A program made the translations under genes and the position numbers. The notes under the pieces were generated by a model. The model was not told the origin of the DNA. It saw nothing but the letters and a program-made list of their open reading frames with translations, and did no database searches. A stretch of 17,073 nt of DNA from an uncultured Lachnospiraceae bacterium (GTDB lineage: Bacteria; Bacillota; Clostridia; Lachnospirales; Lachnospiraceae), in the NCBI GenBank assembly GCA_905235345.1, contig CAJOLO010000084.1, forward strand, positions 1 to 17,073, given 5' to 3'. Positions within the stretch are counted from its first letter, which is position 1, and each line of letters begins with the position of its first letter. This document shows, one piece after another, positions 1-8,185 of this stretch.

Positions 1-10
1 GAAAGAGCAT

Positions 11-60
11 TCGGTATTGAATCCAACTTGAATCCGGCTCGTAAGCGAGCCTTGACTATG
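11..60 (+). repeat. Dispersed intergenic repeat, copy A (hairpin + CTTGACT)
   Basis: A perfect 6-bp hairpin GGCTCG-TAAG-CGAGCC (36-51) is followed directly by TTGACT (52-57) and ATGGA. It is preceded by two direct copies of TTGAATCC (17-24 and 28-35). The same arrangement (GAATCCGGC, hairpin, CTTGACT, ATGGA) recurs at 9884-9925, with the stem base pairs changed in a compensatory way. The left edge of the window may cut the element. TTGACT resembles a sigma-A -35 box, but no convincing -10 lies 16-18 nt downstream (best is TTTGAT at 75-80). Confidence 0.6.
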
Positions 61-259
61 GAATAACAGAGTAGTTTGATATAGAGGGCATAGTCTGCTA
101 TTGGGAGAGGCAGACTGTGCCATATTGCTTATTATGAATTGTGAATCATTATATGGTGATAACGATTATGTTTTTATTGAAATAAGTAATATAGAAGTAT
201 TCATAAGAAACAGTATTTAATAATAGAATAAAATAAAAGACTACGTTGGTAAGTGTTGT

Positions 260-2035
260 ATGCCGAAGACATTTACAAAGCGGAAAATATTTGTATGTGC
301 GATAATTATGACGATTGTATTTGCTCTTTTAGTGGCAAGGCTTGCTTATCTTATGATAGCAAAGTCTGATTACTATCTCGAAAAAGCAGAGAATCTTCAT
401 CAGAGAGAAAGGAGCATAAAAGCAAAACGAGGTGTCATATATGACAGAAACGGAGTTGAACTTGCAGGGAATAAGCCGGTATGTTCTGTGTCTGTGATAC
501 ATTCACAGATTACGGATGAAGATGCTGTAGTCGCTGCATTAAGCAGTGTGCTGGAGTTGCCGGATGATACTGTCAGACAAAAGGTTGAGGCAAATACCAT
601 ACGTGAAAAGATTAAGAGTAATGTAGAGAAGGAAACTGCCGATAAATTAAGAGAGATGAATCTTGACGGCGTTATGATAGATGAAGATTACAAGAGATAT
701 TACCCGTATGATACATTGGCAAGTAAGGTTTTAGGATTTACCGGATCGGATAACCAGGGAATTGTAGGTCTTGAAGTGACTTACGAGGATGTTCTTTCAG
801 GTACGCCGGGGAGCATACTTACGCTTACGGATGCTAACGGTATCGAGATTAAGAATGAGGCGGAAAGCAGAGTGGAACCTGTATCCGGTGATAATCTTTA
901 TATATCGATAGATGTTAATATGCAGAAGTATGCGGAGCAGGCGGCGAATAAGATATACAAGTCTAAGCAGGCAAAGAGAGTTTCTGTTATTCTTATGAAT
1001 CCTCAAAATGGAGAGATATATGCGATGGTAAATGTACCTGAGTATAATCTCAATGAACCATATAAGTTAGTCGGGACAGATAGTGCCGGTATGACTGATA
1101 AGGAAAAGCAGGATGCACTTAACACGATGTGGAGAAATTTCTGTATTAATGATACTTATGAGCCGGGTTCGACATTTAAGACAGTAACTGCAACGGCTGC
1201 CTTGGAGGAAGGTGTGGTGAGTGTAAATGATATCTTTAACTGTCCGGGTTTCAGAGTGGTTGAGGATAGAAAGATACGTTGCGCCAGAACTACGGGACAT
1301 GGAACCGAGACTTTCAAGCAGGGTATTATGAATTCCTGCAACCCTGTATTTATTGATGTGGGGGCGAGGGTCGGTGTCAATAAAATGTATAAGAATTATG
1401 AGAAACTTGGACTTTTTGAGAAAACAGGAATAGATCTTCCGGGTGAAGCCAATTCTATTATGCATAAGAAGGAAAATGTCGGTGCGGTTGAACTTGCTAC
1501 AATGAGCTTTGGTCAGTCCTTTCAGATAACTCCGATCCAACTGTTGCGTGCCATTAGTACCATGGTAAACGGTGGTACTCTTGTGACACCGCATTTTGCC
1601 TTGTACTCAACAGATGAACAGGGCGTAGTTAAGGAAAGTTATGAATATGAGAGTAAGCCCGGTGTGATAAAAAAGAAAACCTCCGATACGATGAAAGAAC
1701 TGTTAGAGGCGGTGGTTGCAGAGGGAGGAGGAAACAAAGGTCGGGTAGCGGGATACAGAGTTGGTGGTAAGACGGCTACTTCGGAAAAACTTCCCAGAGG
1801 TAACGGGAAATATATTTCTTCATTTATGGGTTTTGCACCTGCAAACAATCCGCAGATAATCGGTCTTATCATGATAGATGAACCGGTTGGTACCTATTAT
1901 GGCGGAACAATAGCAGCTCCCGTTATGGCTGAGATATATGAGAATATACTTCCATATATTGGAATAGAGGCTGATTATTCGGAGGAGAAGATTAAGGAGA
2001 CAATGACTACGATTTATATGGAAGAAGGAGACTGA
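260..2035 (+). CDS. spoVD: Class B penicillin-binding protein, peptidoglycan transpeptidase (SpoVD/FtsI type)
   Basis: Septal or spore-cortex peptidoglycan D,D-transpeptidase, anchored in the membrane with its catalytic domain outside. Visible in the 591 residues: a short basic N-terminus and one membrane segment at about 10-33; the PBP dimerisation-domain motif RGVIYDRNG at 57-65; and the transpeptidase domain with STFK (304-307, catalytic Ser304), SCN (359-361) and KTA (504-506). The third motif is KTA where most class B PBPs have KTG. The protein ends soon after the transpeptidase domain and has no C-terminal PASTA domain, unlike B. subtilis SpoVD and PbpB. Its position next to mraY and murD fits either FtsI or SpoVD; sequence flavour leans to SpoVD, and the two cannot be separated here. 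ATG at 260 is used; no strong Shine-Dalgarno sequence precedes it. Confidence 0.9.
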   Translation: MPKTFTKRKIFVCAIIMTIVFALLVARLAYLMIAKSDYYLEKAENLHQRERSIKAKRGVIYDRNGVELAGNKPVCSVSVIHSQITDEDAVVAALSSVLELPDDTVRQKVEANTIREKIKSNVEKETADKLREMNLDGVMIDEDYKRYYPYDTLASKVLGFTGSDNQGIVGLEVTYEDVLSGTPGSILTLTDANGIEIKNEAESRVEPVSGDNLYISIDVNMQKYAEQAANKIYKSKQAKRVSVILMNPQNGEIYAMVNVPEYNLNEPYKLVGTDSAGMTDKEKQDALNTMWRNFCINDTYEPGSTFKTVTATAALEEGVVSVNDIFNCPGFRVVEDRKIRCARTTGHGTETFKQGIMNSCNPVFIDVGARVGVNKMYKNYEKLGLFEKTGIDLPGEANSIMHKKENVGAVELATMSFGQSFQITPIQLLRAISTMVNGGTLVTPHFALYSTDEQGVVKESYEYESKPGVIKKKTSDTMKELLEAVVAEGGGNKGRVAGYRVGGKTATSEKLPRGNGKYISSFMGFAPANNPQIIGLIMIDEPVGTYYGGTIAAPVMAEIYENILPYIGIEADYSEEKIKETMTTIYMEEGD

Positions 2036-2095
2036 TTTATGATAAAGTATGTTTTGCAAATCTATATCTACTGCGAATAGTAACTGCGATATAAC

Positions 2096-2123
2096 AAAAT
2101 ATACAATATATAGTATATTTTTG
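2096..2123 (+). terminator. Weak AT-rich hairpin after the PBP gene
   Basis: AAAATATAC (2096-2104) and GTATATTTT (2113-2121) are perfect 9-bp complements around an 8-nt loop and end in a T run. The stem is almost all A-T, so it may be only a weak terminator or an AT-rich upstream element for the mraY promoter next to it. Confidence 0.3.
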
Positions 2124-2152
2124 TTGATAAAATGTGGAAAAGGACTTATACT
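2124..2152 (+). promoter_or_regulatory. Sigma-A promoter for mraY
   Basis: The -35 is TTGATA (2124-2129) and the -10 is TATACT (2147-2152), with an exact 17-nt spacer; each box matches consensus at 5 of 6 positions. Transcription would begin near 2159, about 30 nt before the mraY start. This suggests mraY and the genes after it can be expressed independently of the upstream PBP gene. Confidence 0.65.
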
Positions 2153-2190
2153 AATAAAGCTAATAATAATACAAAAGGGTAGGTAAGAGT

Positions 2191-3150
2191 ATGAATATTG
2201 ATTTTACTGTGTTGTTGCCGATATGTATTGCGTTTGGAATCAGTGTGGTGTTATGCCCGATTATGATACCATTCCTGAAGAAACTCAAATTCGGACAGTT
2301 TGTAAGGGATGACGGACCGGAGTCTCATTTGAAGAAATCCGGAACTCCGACAATGGGAGGACTTATAATACTGTGCAGTATCGTCATCACATCACTGTTT
2401 TATATAAAGAGTTATCCTAAGATTGTTCCGATACTTTTTGTTACGTTAGGGTTCGGACTTGTCGGATTTCTCGATGATTATATTAAGGTTGTTATGAAAC
2501 GTTCTATGGGACTTCGTGCATGGCAGAAGATGGCGGGGCAGTTCCTGGTGTGTGCGGTGTTTGCATATTATCTTGCAAATTATACTGATGTGGGAACTGC
2601 TGTGATTATCCCGTTTACTCACGGAGCTGAATGGGAGATGGGATTCCTGTTTTACCCGTTCCTGTTTTTTGTTGTGATTGGAACGGTTAACGGGACTAAT
2701 TTCACAGATGGGCTTGATGGACTTCTTTCTTCAATAACCGTGCTTACGGGAACATTTTTTACGGTAGTTGCAATTGGTATGAATGCCGGTATATCTCCCA
2801 TAACCTGTGCGGCTGTCGGATCGCTTTTGGGATTCCTTGTTTATAATGTTTATCCGGCAAAGGTGTTCATGGGAGATACAGGTTCGCTTGCTTTGGGAGG
2901 GCTTGTGGCATCTACGTCTATAATGCTTAAAATGCCGATATACATTGTTATTGTCGGGTTCATATATTTGTTGGAGGTTGTATCGGTTATAATTCAGGTG
3001 CTTTATTTCAAGAAGACGGGAAAGAGAGTGTTTAAGATGGCACCGATACATCATCATTTTGAACTTTCAGGCTGGCCTGAGACTAAGGTGGTTGCCATAT
3101 TTTCAATTGTTACAGCGATACTTTGTCTGGTTGGATTGCTGGCGCTTTGA
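2191..3150 (+). CDS. mraY: Phospho-N-acetylmuramoyl-pentapeptide transferase MraY
   Basis: Integral membrane enzyme that transfers phospho-MurNAc-pentapeptide from UDP to undecaprenyl phosphate, giving lipid I. The 319-residue length is typical. Family motifs are all present: GTPTMGG at 51-57, the Asp-Asp pair in FLDDYIK (D95, D96), NFTDGLDG at 170-177 with the conserved acidic residues, VFMGDTGSLALGG around 225-237, and the histidine cluster APIHHHFE at 284-291. Multiple hydrophobic segments run from residues 5-25 to the C-terminus (300-319). It follows its own sigma-A promoter; the ribosome binding site is modest (GGGTAGG at 2177-2183). It lies between the PBP gene and murD as in many Firmicute division clusters. 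Confidence 0.96.
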   Translation: MNIDFTVLLPICIAFGISVVLCPIMIPFLKKLKFGQFVRDDGPESHLKKSGTPTMGGLIILCSIVITSLFYIKSYPKIVPILFVTLGFGLVGFLDDYIKVVMKRSMGLRAWQKMAGQFLVCAVFAYYLANYTDVGTAVIIPFTHGAEWEMGFLFYPFLFFVVIGTVNGTNFTDGLDGLLSSITVLTGTFFTVVAIGMNAGISPITCAAVGSLLGFLVYNVYPAKVFMGDTGSLALGGLVASTSIMLKMPIYIVIVGFIYLLEVVSVIIQVLYFKKTGKRVFKMAPIHHHFELSGWPETKVVAIFSIVTAILCLVGLLAL

Positions 3151-3269
3151 TATAAAATGAAACGGCTGTAACGGGAAGTAAGGATTGGTTGCAGGTGTAT
3201 AGCATAGTGGCAAAGCCCCGAAAGTAATTATACAGAAATTTATAAAGTAAAAAATATATGGAGGAAGTC

Positions 3270-4649
3270 ATGGATTTTCATAAGAAAGTTTTGATAGCGG
3301 GAGCAGGAAAAAGCGGAGTATGTTCGGCACGCCTTTTACAGAAGAAAGGTGCCGGGATTGTATTTTATGATGGCAAAAAAGATATTGATACAGATAATCT
3401 GCTCGGACAACTGGAAAGCACAGATAATGTCAGCGTTGTTCTTGGAGAGACAGATGCTACACTGTTTGAGGATGTGGATTTAATGATATTAAGTCCGGGT
3501 ATATCTATAGAGTCTGAGATAGTTGAAAAGTGCAGAGAAAGAAATATTCCCGTATGGGGAGAGATAGAACTTGCATACAGATGTGGAGCAGGTAATCTTG
3601 CTGCAATAACAGGAACTAACGGAAAGACAACAACTACTTCGTTGGTAGGAGAGATATTCAGGAATTATACGAGTGATAGCTTTACTGTGGGGAATATAGG
3701 AATTCCATATACGGATGTGGCATTGGAGCTTGATGATAATTCTTATACTGCACTGGAGGTGTCATCTTTCCAGCTTGAGTCGACAGATGAATTTCATCCA
3801 CATGTGAGTGCGGTGTTGAATGTGACGCCGGATCATCTTGACAGACATCATACTATGGAGAATTATGCATCTGTTAAATTGGATATTTGTCGTAATCAGA
3901 CAGAAGATGATTATCTTGTGTTAAATTATGATGATACCATTACGAAAGCTATGGCGGAGGATTCAAGAGTAAAAGCAAAGGTTATATATTTTAGCAGAAC
4001 TGAAAAACTTGAAGAGGGAGTATATCAGAAAGGAAATTCTATATACATAAAGAATGACGGAGAAGAGAAGAAGGTTATAGATATTGATGAACTTATACTT
4101 CTCGGTGGTCACAATATAGAGAATTATATGGCCGGAATCGCAATATCATATTATATGGGAATACCTATAGAGAATATTGTTTCTGTTTTGAAGACGTTTA
4201 AGGGAGTTGCCCACCGGATAGAATTTGTGGATGAAATCGGTGGGGTCGCATATTACAATGATTCTAAAGGAACTAATCCGGATGCGGCCATAAAAGGAAT
4301 TCAGGCGATGAACAGAAGGACGGTGCTTATAGGCGGAGGCTATGATAAGGGCGTTCCTTTTGATGATTGGATCAATGCGTTTGACGGGAAGGTTAAGAAG
4401 CTGGTTTTGTTAGGTCAGACAGCAGAGAAAATAGCTGATACCGCTAAGAACTGCGGATTTAATGACATTATATTTGTCGAAAGTCTGTCTGAGGCGGTTG
4501 ACACATGTGCCGAGGAAGCTGAACCCGGGGATGCGGTGCTTTTATCTCCTGCCTGTGCAAGCTGGGGAATGTTCGATAATTATGAGCAGCGCGGTGATAT
4601 GTTTAAAGATTATGTAAAAAAGATTAGAGAGAATTTCGTGGCAAACTGA
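3270..4649 (+). CDS. murD: UDP-N-acetylmuramoylalanine--D-glutamate ligase MurD
   Basis: Cytoplasmic ATP-dependent ligase that adds D-Glu to UDP-MurNAc-L-Ala. The start is taken as ATG 3270 (459 residues) because GGAGG at 3260-3264 lies 5 nt ahead of it. The in-frame ATG at 3258 overlaps that Shine-Dalgarno sequence and would add only four residues (MEEV). Seen in order: an N-terminal Rossmann-like segment (VLIAGAGKSG), the Mur-ligase P-loop GTNGKTTTT at about 115-123, NVTPDHLDRH in the central domain, GGHNIEN, AHRIEFV and DSKGTNPDA at the start of the C-terminal domain, and LLSPACASWGMFDNYEQRG near the end. The length is slightly above the 451 residues of B. subtilis MurD, and no key motif is missing. 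Confidence 0.95.
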   Translation: MDFHKKVLIAGAGKSGVCSARLLQKKGAGIVFYDGKKDIDTDNLLGQLESTDNVSVVLGETDATLFEDVDLMILSPGISIESEIVEKCRERNIPVWGEIELAYRCGAGNLAAITGTNGKTTTTSLVGEIFRNYTSDSFTVGNIGIPYTDVALELDDNSYTALEVSSFQLESTDEFHPHVSAVLNVTPDHLDRHHTMENYASVKLDICRNQTEDDYLVLNYDDTITKAMAEDSRVKAKVIYFSRTEKLEEGVYQKGNSIYIKNDGEEKKVIDIDELILLGGHNIENYMAGIAISYYMGIPIENIVSVLKTFKGVAHRIEFVDEIGGVAYYNDSKGTNPDAAIKGIQAMNRRTVLIGGGYDKGVPFDDWINAFDGKVKKLVLLGQTAEKIADTAKNCGFNDIIFVESLSEAVDTCAEEAEPGDAVLLSPACASWGMFDNYEQRGDMFKDYVKKIRENFVAN

Positions 4650-4715
4650 TATTATTAAATTATATAACCCGATCGGAGGAAACTCTCATATCTAAGCAAA
4701 ACGCAGAGGGTATAA

Positions 4716-4731
4716 CAAGCGGGTCTTGACT
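4716..4731 (+). repeat. Dispersed intergenic repeat, copy B (partial)
   Basis: CAAGCGGGTCTTGACT matches 9905-9920 (CAAGCGAGTCTTGACT) at 15 of 16 positions, in the murD-ftsW gap. The left arm of the hairpin is not conserved here; the only complement to CGGGT is ACCCG at 4667-4671, about 50 nt upstream. TTGACT (4726-4731) has TAAGAT 19 nt further on, a poor promoter pair, so a promoter role is possible but weak. Confidence 0.5.
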
Positions 4732-4795
4732 GTTAACAAAATAAAAATTTTAAGATTATATAATTCCGTTCATTAACATATAAGGAGTATGAATC

Positions 4796-5944
4796 ATGGC
4801 AAAACGACGCCCAACACTTGTTCGAAGCAAACATAAGAAGAAAAAAAGAAAGGCTGATAAACCTCTGTATTTTGACTATCAGCTTCTTTTCCTTGTGCTT
4901 TTTCTTGTGGCACTGGGTTTGATAATGGTTTACAGTACAAGTTCATACACGTCGGAACTCAAGATGGGAACTCCGTTTTACTATCTGGAAAGACAGGGGG
5001 TATTTGCCGTAATCGGGATAGCAGCTATGATTTTTTTTGCAAGAGTGGACTATCATGTATGGAGAAGGTTTGCGGTAATATTTATGCTTGGAATGATAGT
5101 GCTGCTTGTTTTGGTTTTCGCAATAGGAACGGCATCGCACGGTGCTAAGCGATGGATACAGATCGGACCTGTTAAATTTCAGCCATCTGAGCTCGCAAAG
5201 ATTGCTATCATATTATATACTGCTCATATGGCAACGATTAAGTCTGCAAGGATAGGTAACATTAAAATACTTGCCAAGGTCGCTTTTTTCCCGCTAGTTG
5301 CAATAGCTTTGATTGCGTCAGAAAATCTTAGTACTGCAATTATATGTGCGGCAATAGCTTTTGTGATAATATTTGTAACAAGTCCTAAGATAGCCCAGTT
5401 TATCGGTGCGGGGGTAGCGGTTATTTTGATGATGGGAATATTCCTATTGTTTGCAAGCTATAGAATGGAAAGAATACTGATATGGCGTAATCCTGAAAAG
5501 TATGAGAAAGGATACCAGACTTTGCAGTCCTTATATGCGATAGGTTCGGGTGGTATATTTGGCAAAGGCTTAGGGCAGAGCATTCAGAAGCTTGGCTTCA
5601 TTCCCGAGTCTCATAATGATATGATATTTTCGGTAATATGTGAGGAACTGGGGCTGTTCGGTGCAGCATGCGTTATTATATTATTTGTTATACTTATATG
5701 GAGGTGTGTCATCATAGCTATGAGCGCACCGGATCTTTTCGGAGCTTTGCTTGTGGTTGGCGTTATAACACATATCGCGGTTCAGGTACTTGTTAATATT
5801 GCGGTGGTAACTAACTCAATACCGCCTACCGGAGTACCTCTTCCGTTTATAAGCTACGGAGGAACTGCGTTGGCATGCCTGCTGGCAGAGATGGGACTTG
5901 TGCTTTCTGTTGCGAGTCGCATACATATACCTAAAGGATATTGA
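4796..5944 (+). CDS. ftsW: SEDS-family peptidoglycan glycosyltransferase FtsW
   Basis: Polytopic membrane polymerase that builds septal glycan strands from lipid II, working with a class B PBP such as the one encoded upstream. The 382 residues show the SEDS signature GAKRWIQIGP followed by FQPSELAK (116-135), ESHNDMIF with the catalytic-type Asp275, and the C-terminal IPPTGVPLPFISYGG block. About ten hydrophobic segments are visible from residue 28 on. The first 22 residues are strongly basic (KRRP...KHKKKKRK), a cytoplasmic tail longer and more charged than usual. AAGGAG (4782-4787) lies 8 nt before the ATG. SpoVE is the closest alternative name; FtsW and SpoVE cannot be told apart from sequence alone. 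Confidence 0.92.
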   Translation: MAKRRPTLVRSKHKKKKRKADKPLYFDYQLLFLVLFLVALGLIMVYSTSSYTSELKMGTPFYYLERQGVFAVIGIAAMIFFARVDYHVWRRFAVIFMLGMIVLLVLVFAIGTASHGAKRWIQIGPVKFQPSELAKIAIILYTAHMATIKSARIGNIKILAKVAFFPLVAIALIASENLSTAIICAAIAFVIIFVTSPKIAQFIGAGVAVILMMGIFLLFASYRMERILIWRNPEKYEKGYQTLQSLYAIGSGGIFGKGLGQSIQKLGFIPESHNDMIFSVICEELGLFGAACVIILFVILIWRCVIIAMSAPDLFGALLVVGVITHIAVQVLVNIAVVTNSIPPTGVPLPFISYGGTALACLLAEMGLVLSVASRIHIPKGY

Positions 5945-6021
5945 TCAGTAATCGATAGTGACACATTTTGATCATAGTCTGCATATTATAATATATATGG
6001 ACTTAATGGGATGTGGCATAG

Positions 6022-6579
6022 TTGAGGGCAATCAGTGTAAAAGAAACATCATGTTTAAAAGGATCAATAGAGATTCAGGGTTCAAAGAACACAGTACTTC
6101 CGATCATTGCAGCGTCGATTCTCACATGTGGCGTATCTGTTATTTATAACTGCCCGGATATCAGGGATGTGCATGTTATGTGCGAGCTTCTTGATATTCT
6201 TAATATAAAGACAGTATATAGAGAGCATATTCTTTCGATTGACACAAGTAATGCCGGTTATGCGCCATTGCCATATGAGGTTACGTGTAAACTCAGATCA
6301 TCGGTACTTATGCTTGGTGCAATGCTCTCGAGATGGGGAAAGGCGGAGATAGGTCTTCCGGGAGGATGTACAATAGGAACAAGACCCATTGATATACATC
6401 TTGAAGGCTTTTCCAGGATGAATGTGGATATTGAATTAGACAGTAATTTTCTAAGGTGTAATACATTTTATCTGCAGGGGTGTGATTTTCATTTGAGATA
6501 TCCGAGTGTGGGTGCGACTGAAAATCTGTTGCTTGCAGCAAGCGGTGCGAAGATTAAGGGGAGTTGCAAAGGAACCTGA
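6022..6579 (+). CDS. murA: UDP-N-acetylglucosamine 1-carboxyvinyltransferase MurA, 5' part of a frameshifted gene
   Basis: N-terminal part of the enzyme that transfers enolpyruvate from PEP to UDP-GlcNAc, the first committed step of peptidoglycan synthesis. Visible: GSKN with K22 and N23, and LPGGCTIGTRP with the active-site Cys116 (the fosfomycin target in the family). The intact match runs to ENLLLAASGAKIKG (about residue 180, nt 6561), then five unrelated residues and TGA. Homology resumes at 6560 one frame over with GVAKEPEIV. The family normally has about five or six more residues here (GTTIIxN-like), so the sequence behaves as if about 17 nt were lost. The start is TTG 6022, since an in-frame TAG lies at 6019-6021 and no other early start exists; the ribosome binding site is poor. 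TATAAT at 5987-5992 has no good -35. This could be a sequencing or assembly error or a decayed gene. Confidence 0.85.
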   Translation: MRAISVKETSCLKGSIEIQGSKNTVLPIIAASILTCGVSVIYNCPDIRDVHVMCELLDILNIKTVYREHILSIDTSNAGYAPLPYEVTCKLRSSVLMLGAMLSRWGKAEIGLPGGCTIGTRPIDIHLEGFSRMNVDIELDSNFLRCNTFYLQGCDFHLRYPSVGATENLLLAASGAKIKGSCKGT

Positions 6580-7264
6580 GATAGTTGAACTTTGCAATTA
6601 TCTTGTATCAATAGGAGTTTTGATAGAGGGAATAGGAACTGATATTCTTGTGGTAAAAGGAACAGGCAATATAAGCTGTGCGGATTATGTTAATGTGTAT
6701 GACAGAATTGTAGCCGGTACATATCTTCTGATCAGCTGTGCAATACCATCGGATATTTGTCTTTTGGGAATAGATGAAATACATTACATCAAAAATATAT
6801 TGAATGTTTGTGCAAGACTTGGTTTAAATGTTGTTAAATATGAAGATTATCTTCATGTGCAGTCAGGCGGGGTTATATATCCCGGAGATTTTGCAACCGG
6901 GATATATCCGGAATTTCCCACTGATCTGTTGCCGGTACTTATAGCAGTTCTGACAAAGGCAAACGGTGATAGCAGTGTAATGGAGACGGTATTTGAAAAC
7001 AGGTTCTCTGTAGTTAATGAGCTTAAGAAAATGGGTGGAAATGTATGCGTTGACGGTAATGTAGTTTATATCGGTTATACTAAAAGACTTAAAGGTCATA
7101 CGGTTAAGGCAACTGACTTGAGACAGGGTGCCGCCATGGTGGCAGCGGGTCTTATGGCATCCGGAAACACAACGATTACTGATGTATCATATATTGAAAG
7201 AGGATACGAGGATATTGTTTCTGACCTTAAAAGTGTTGGTGCAAGACTAGATAGTGAGTTATGA
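6560..7264 (+). CDS. murA: MurA, 3' part of the frameshifted gene
   Basis: C-terminal part of the same gene, in the +1 frame relative to the first part. Recognisable homology begins at GVAKEPEIVELCNYL (from nt 6560) and runs to the natural end. Visible: EFPTDLLP with the conserved Asp (D305 in E. coli numbering), ETVFENRF, ATDLRQGAAMV and ERGYED with the conserved Arg (R397 in E. coli numbering). One oddity is DRIVAGTYL where most MurA proteins have DRIE(A/T)GT, so a conserved Glu is replaced by Val. An open frame extends upstream to a GTG at 6506, but the residues between 6506 and 6560 are out-of-frame sequence and this is not a real start. No second murA is in the window, so it is unknown whether the cell has another copy. 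Confidence 0.83.
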   Translation, partial: GVAKEPEIVELCNYLVSIGVLIEGIGTDILVVKGTGNISCADYVNVYDRIVAGTYLLISCAIPSDICLLGIDEIHYIKNILNVCARLGLNVVKYEDYLHVQSGGVIYPGDFATGIYPEFPTDLLPVLIAVLTKANGDSSVMETVFENRFSVVNELKKMGGNVCVDGNVVYIGYTKRLKGHTVKATDLRQGAAMVAAGLMASGNTTITDVSYIERGYEDIVSDLKSVGARLDSEL

Positions 7265-7325
7265 CGGGACGAAAAAATTTATGTTATAGTCGTTAGATAT
7301 TTGGTTTATGAATAAAAGGTGAATT

Positions 7326-8072
7326 ATGGCTGAAGAAAAAGGGAAAGTTATACTGTTTAAAAAAAAGAAGACGCATATATTACCGTTTGTTTTTGTGGGT
7401 ATTATTGTCGTACTTTTGATAGTTTTGTTTACATGCTTTAAGATTGATGATATAGAAGTGACGGGCAATAAGCATTATACAAAGGAACAGATTATTGAAT
7501 ATGTAAAAAATGACGGATATATTGATAATACTATTCTTCTTATGCTAAAGAATAAAGTTAATCCGATTTCAGATATTCCGTTTATCGCAAAGATAGGAAT
7601 TGATTATGAAAATGCACATAAGATTACTGTTACTGTGTATGAGAAGGCACTGGCCGGTTGCATTGAATATATGGACAGGTATGTATACTTCGATCAGGAT
7701 GGATATGTGCTTGAGATTTCATTGGAGAAGCTGTCAGATGCCCCGTGTGTTACGGGAATGAACTTTGAAAGTATAGAGCTTCATGAGAAGCTTCCTATAA
7801 AAGATAAGAAAAGATTTAAACTTATCTTAAAACTTACCCAGCTGATCAATAAATATAAACTGGAGATAGATTCGATACAGTTTACATCGGAGGATGAGCT
7901 TATCATGTATCATGACGATATACGGATAGAGCTTGGAGATGGCAGCAATTTAGAGGAGCAGCTTATAGATCTTGATAAGATTTTGGAAGGTCTTTCGGGA
8001 AAATGCGGCACCCTTGACATGAAGGATTTTGATTCAGCTGTCGGAACGGCGTCTTTTAAGGCGAAAAAGTGA
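7326..8072 (+). CDS. divIB: Cell division protein DivIB/FtsQ
   Basis: Single-pass membrane divisome protein that links early and late division proteins through FtsL and FtsB/DivIC. The 248 residues show a short basic cytoplasmic tail (to about 17), one membrane helix at about 18-38, then a POTRA domain beginning IDDIEVTGNKHYTKEQI (about 40-110) and a beta domain containing YFDQDGYVLEI. The tail ends in basic residues (SFKAKK). AAAGGTGA (7315-7322) serves as the ribosome binding site. Overall sequence conservation in this family is low; the call rests on the TM-POTRA layout, the xVxGNxxYT motif and the position between murA and ftsZ. ftsA does not lie between it and ftsZ. Confidence 0.87.
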   Translation: MAEEKGKVILFKKKKTHILPFVFVGIIVVLLIVLFTCFKIDDIEVTGNKHYTKEQIIEYVKNDGYIDNTILLMLKNKVNPISDIPFIAKIGIDYENAHKITVTVYEKALAGCIEYMDRYVYFDQDGYVLEISLEKLSDAPCVTGMNFESIELHEKLPIKDKKRFKLILKLTQLINKYKLEIDSIQFTSEDELIMYHDDIRIELGDGSNLEEQLIDLDKILEGLSGKCGTLDMKDFDSAVGTASFKAKK

Positions 8073-8103
8073 AGCTTTTTTAAGAATATTCGTAAATATA
8101 GGC

Positions 8104-8132
8104 TTGATATTTTTAACAAAAAACAGTATTAT
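8104..8132 (+). promoter_or_regulatory. Sigma-A promoter for ftsZ
   Basis: TTGATA (8104-8109) and TATTAT (8127-8132) are separated by exactly 17 nt, with 5 of 6 matches in each box. Transcription would start near 8139, leaving a leader of about 47 nt before the TTG start. Together with the terminator at 9720-9750 this makes ftsZ a possible single-gene unit. Confidence 0.65.
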
Positions 8133-8185
8133 ATAGGTATATGTGTATAAATATATGAAAATATTTAATTAAGGAGGAAGATACC

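Noticed and set aside
1067..1594. 175-codon open frame on the minus strand inside the PBP gene
   Set aside because: Antisense shadow of a strongly conserved transpeptidase domain, with no protein family resemblance.
5958..5992. GTGACA plus TATAAT as a murA promoter
   Set aside because: TATAAT is perfect but the spacing to GTGACA is 23 nt, too long for a normal sigma-A promoter.
5958..6149. 63-codon open frame before murA
   Set aside because: It overlaps the murA start in another frame, has no recognisable domain and no good ribosome binding site; it is an out-of-frame shadow.
8064..8081. AAAAAG...CTTTTT hairpin as a terminator after divIB
   Set aside because: Only six mostly A-T pairs starting inside the stop-codon region; too weak to call.
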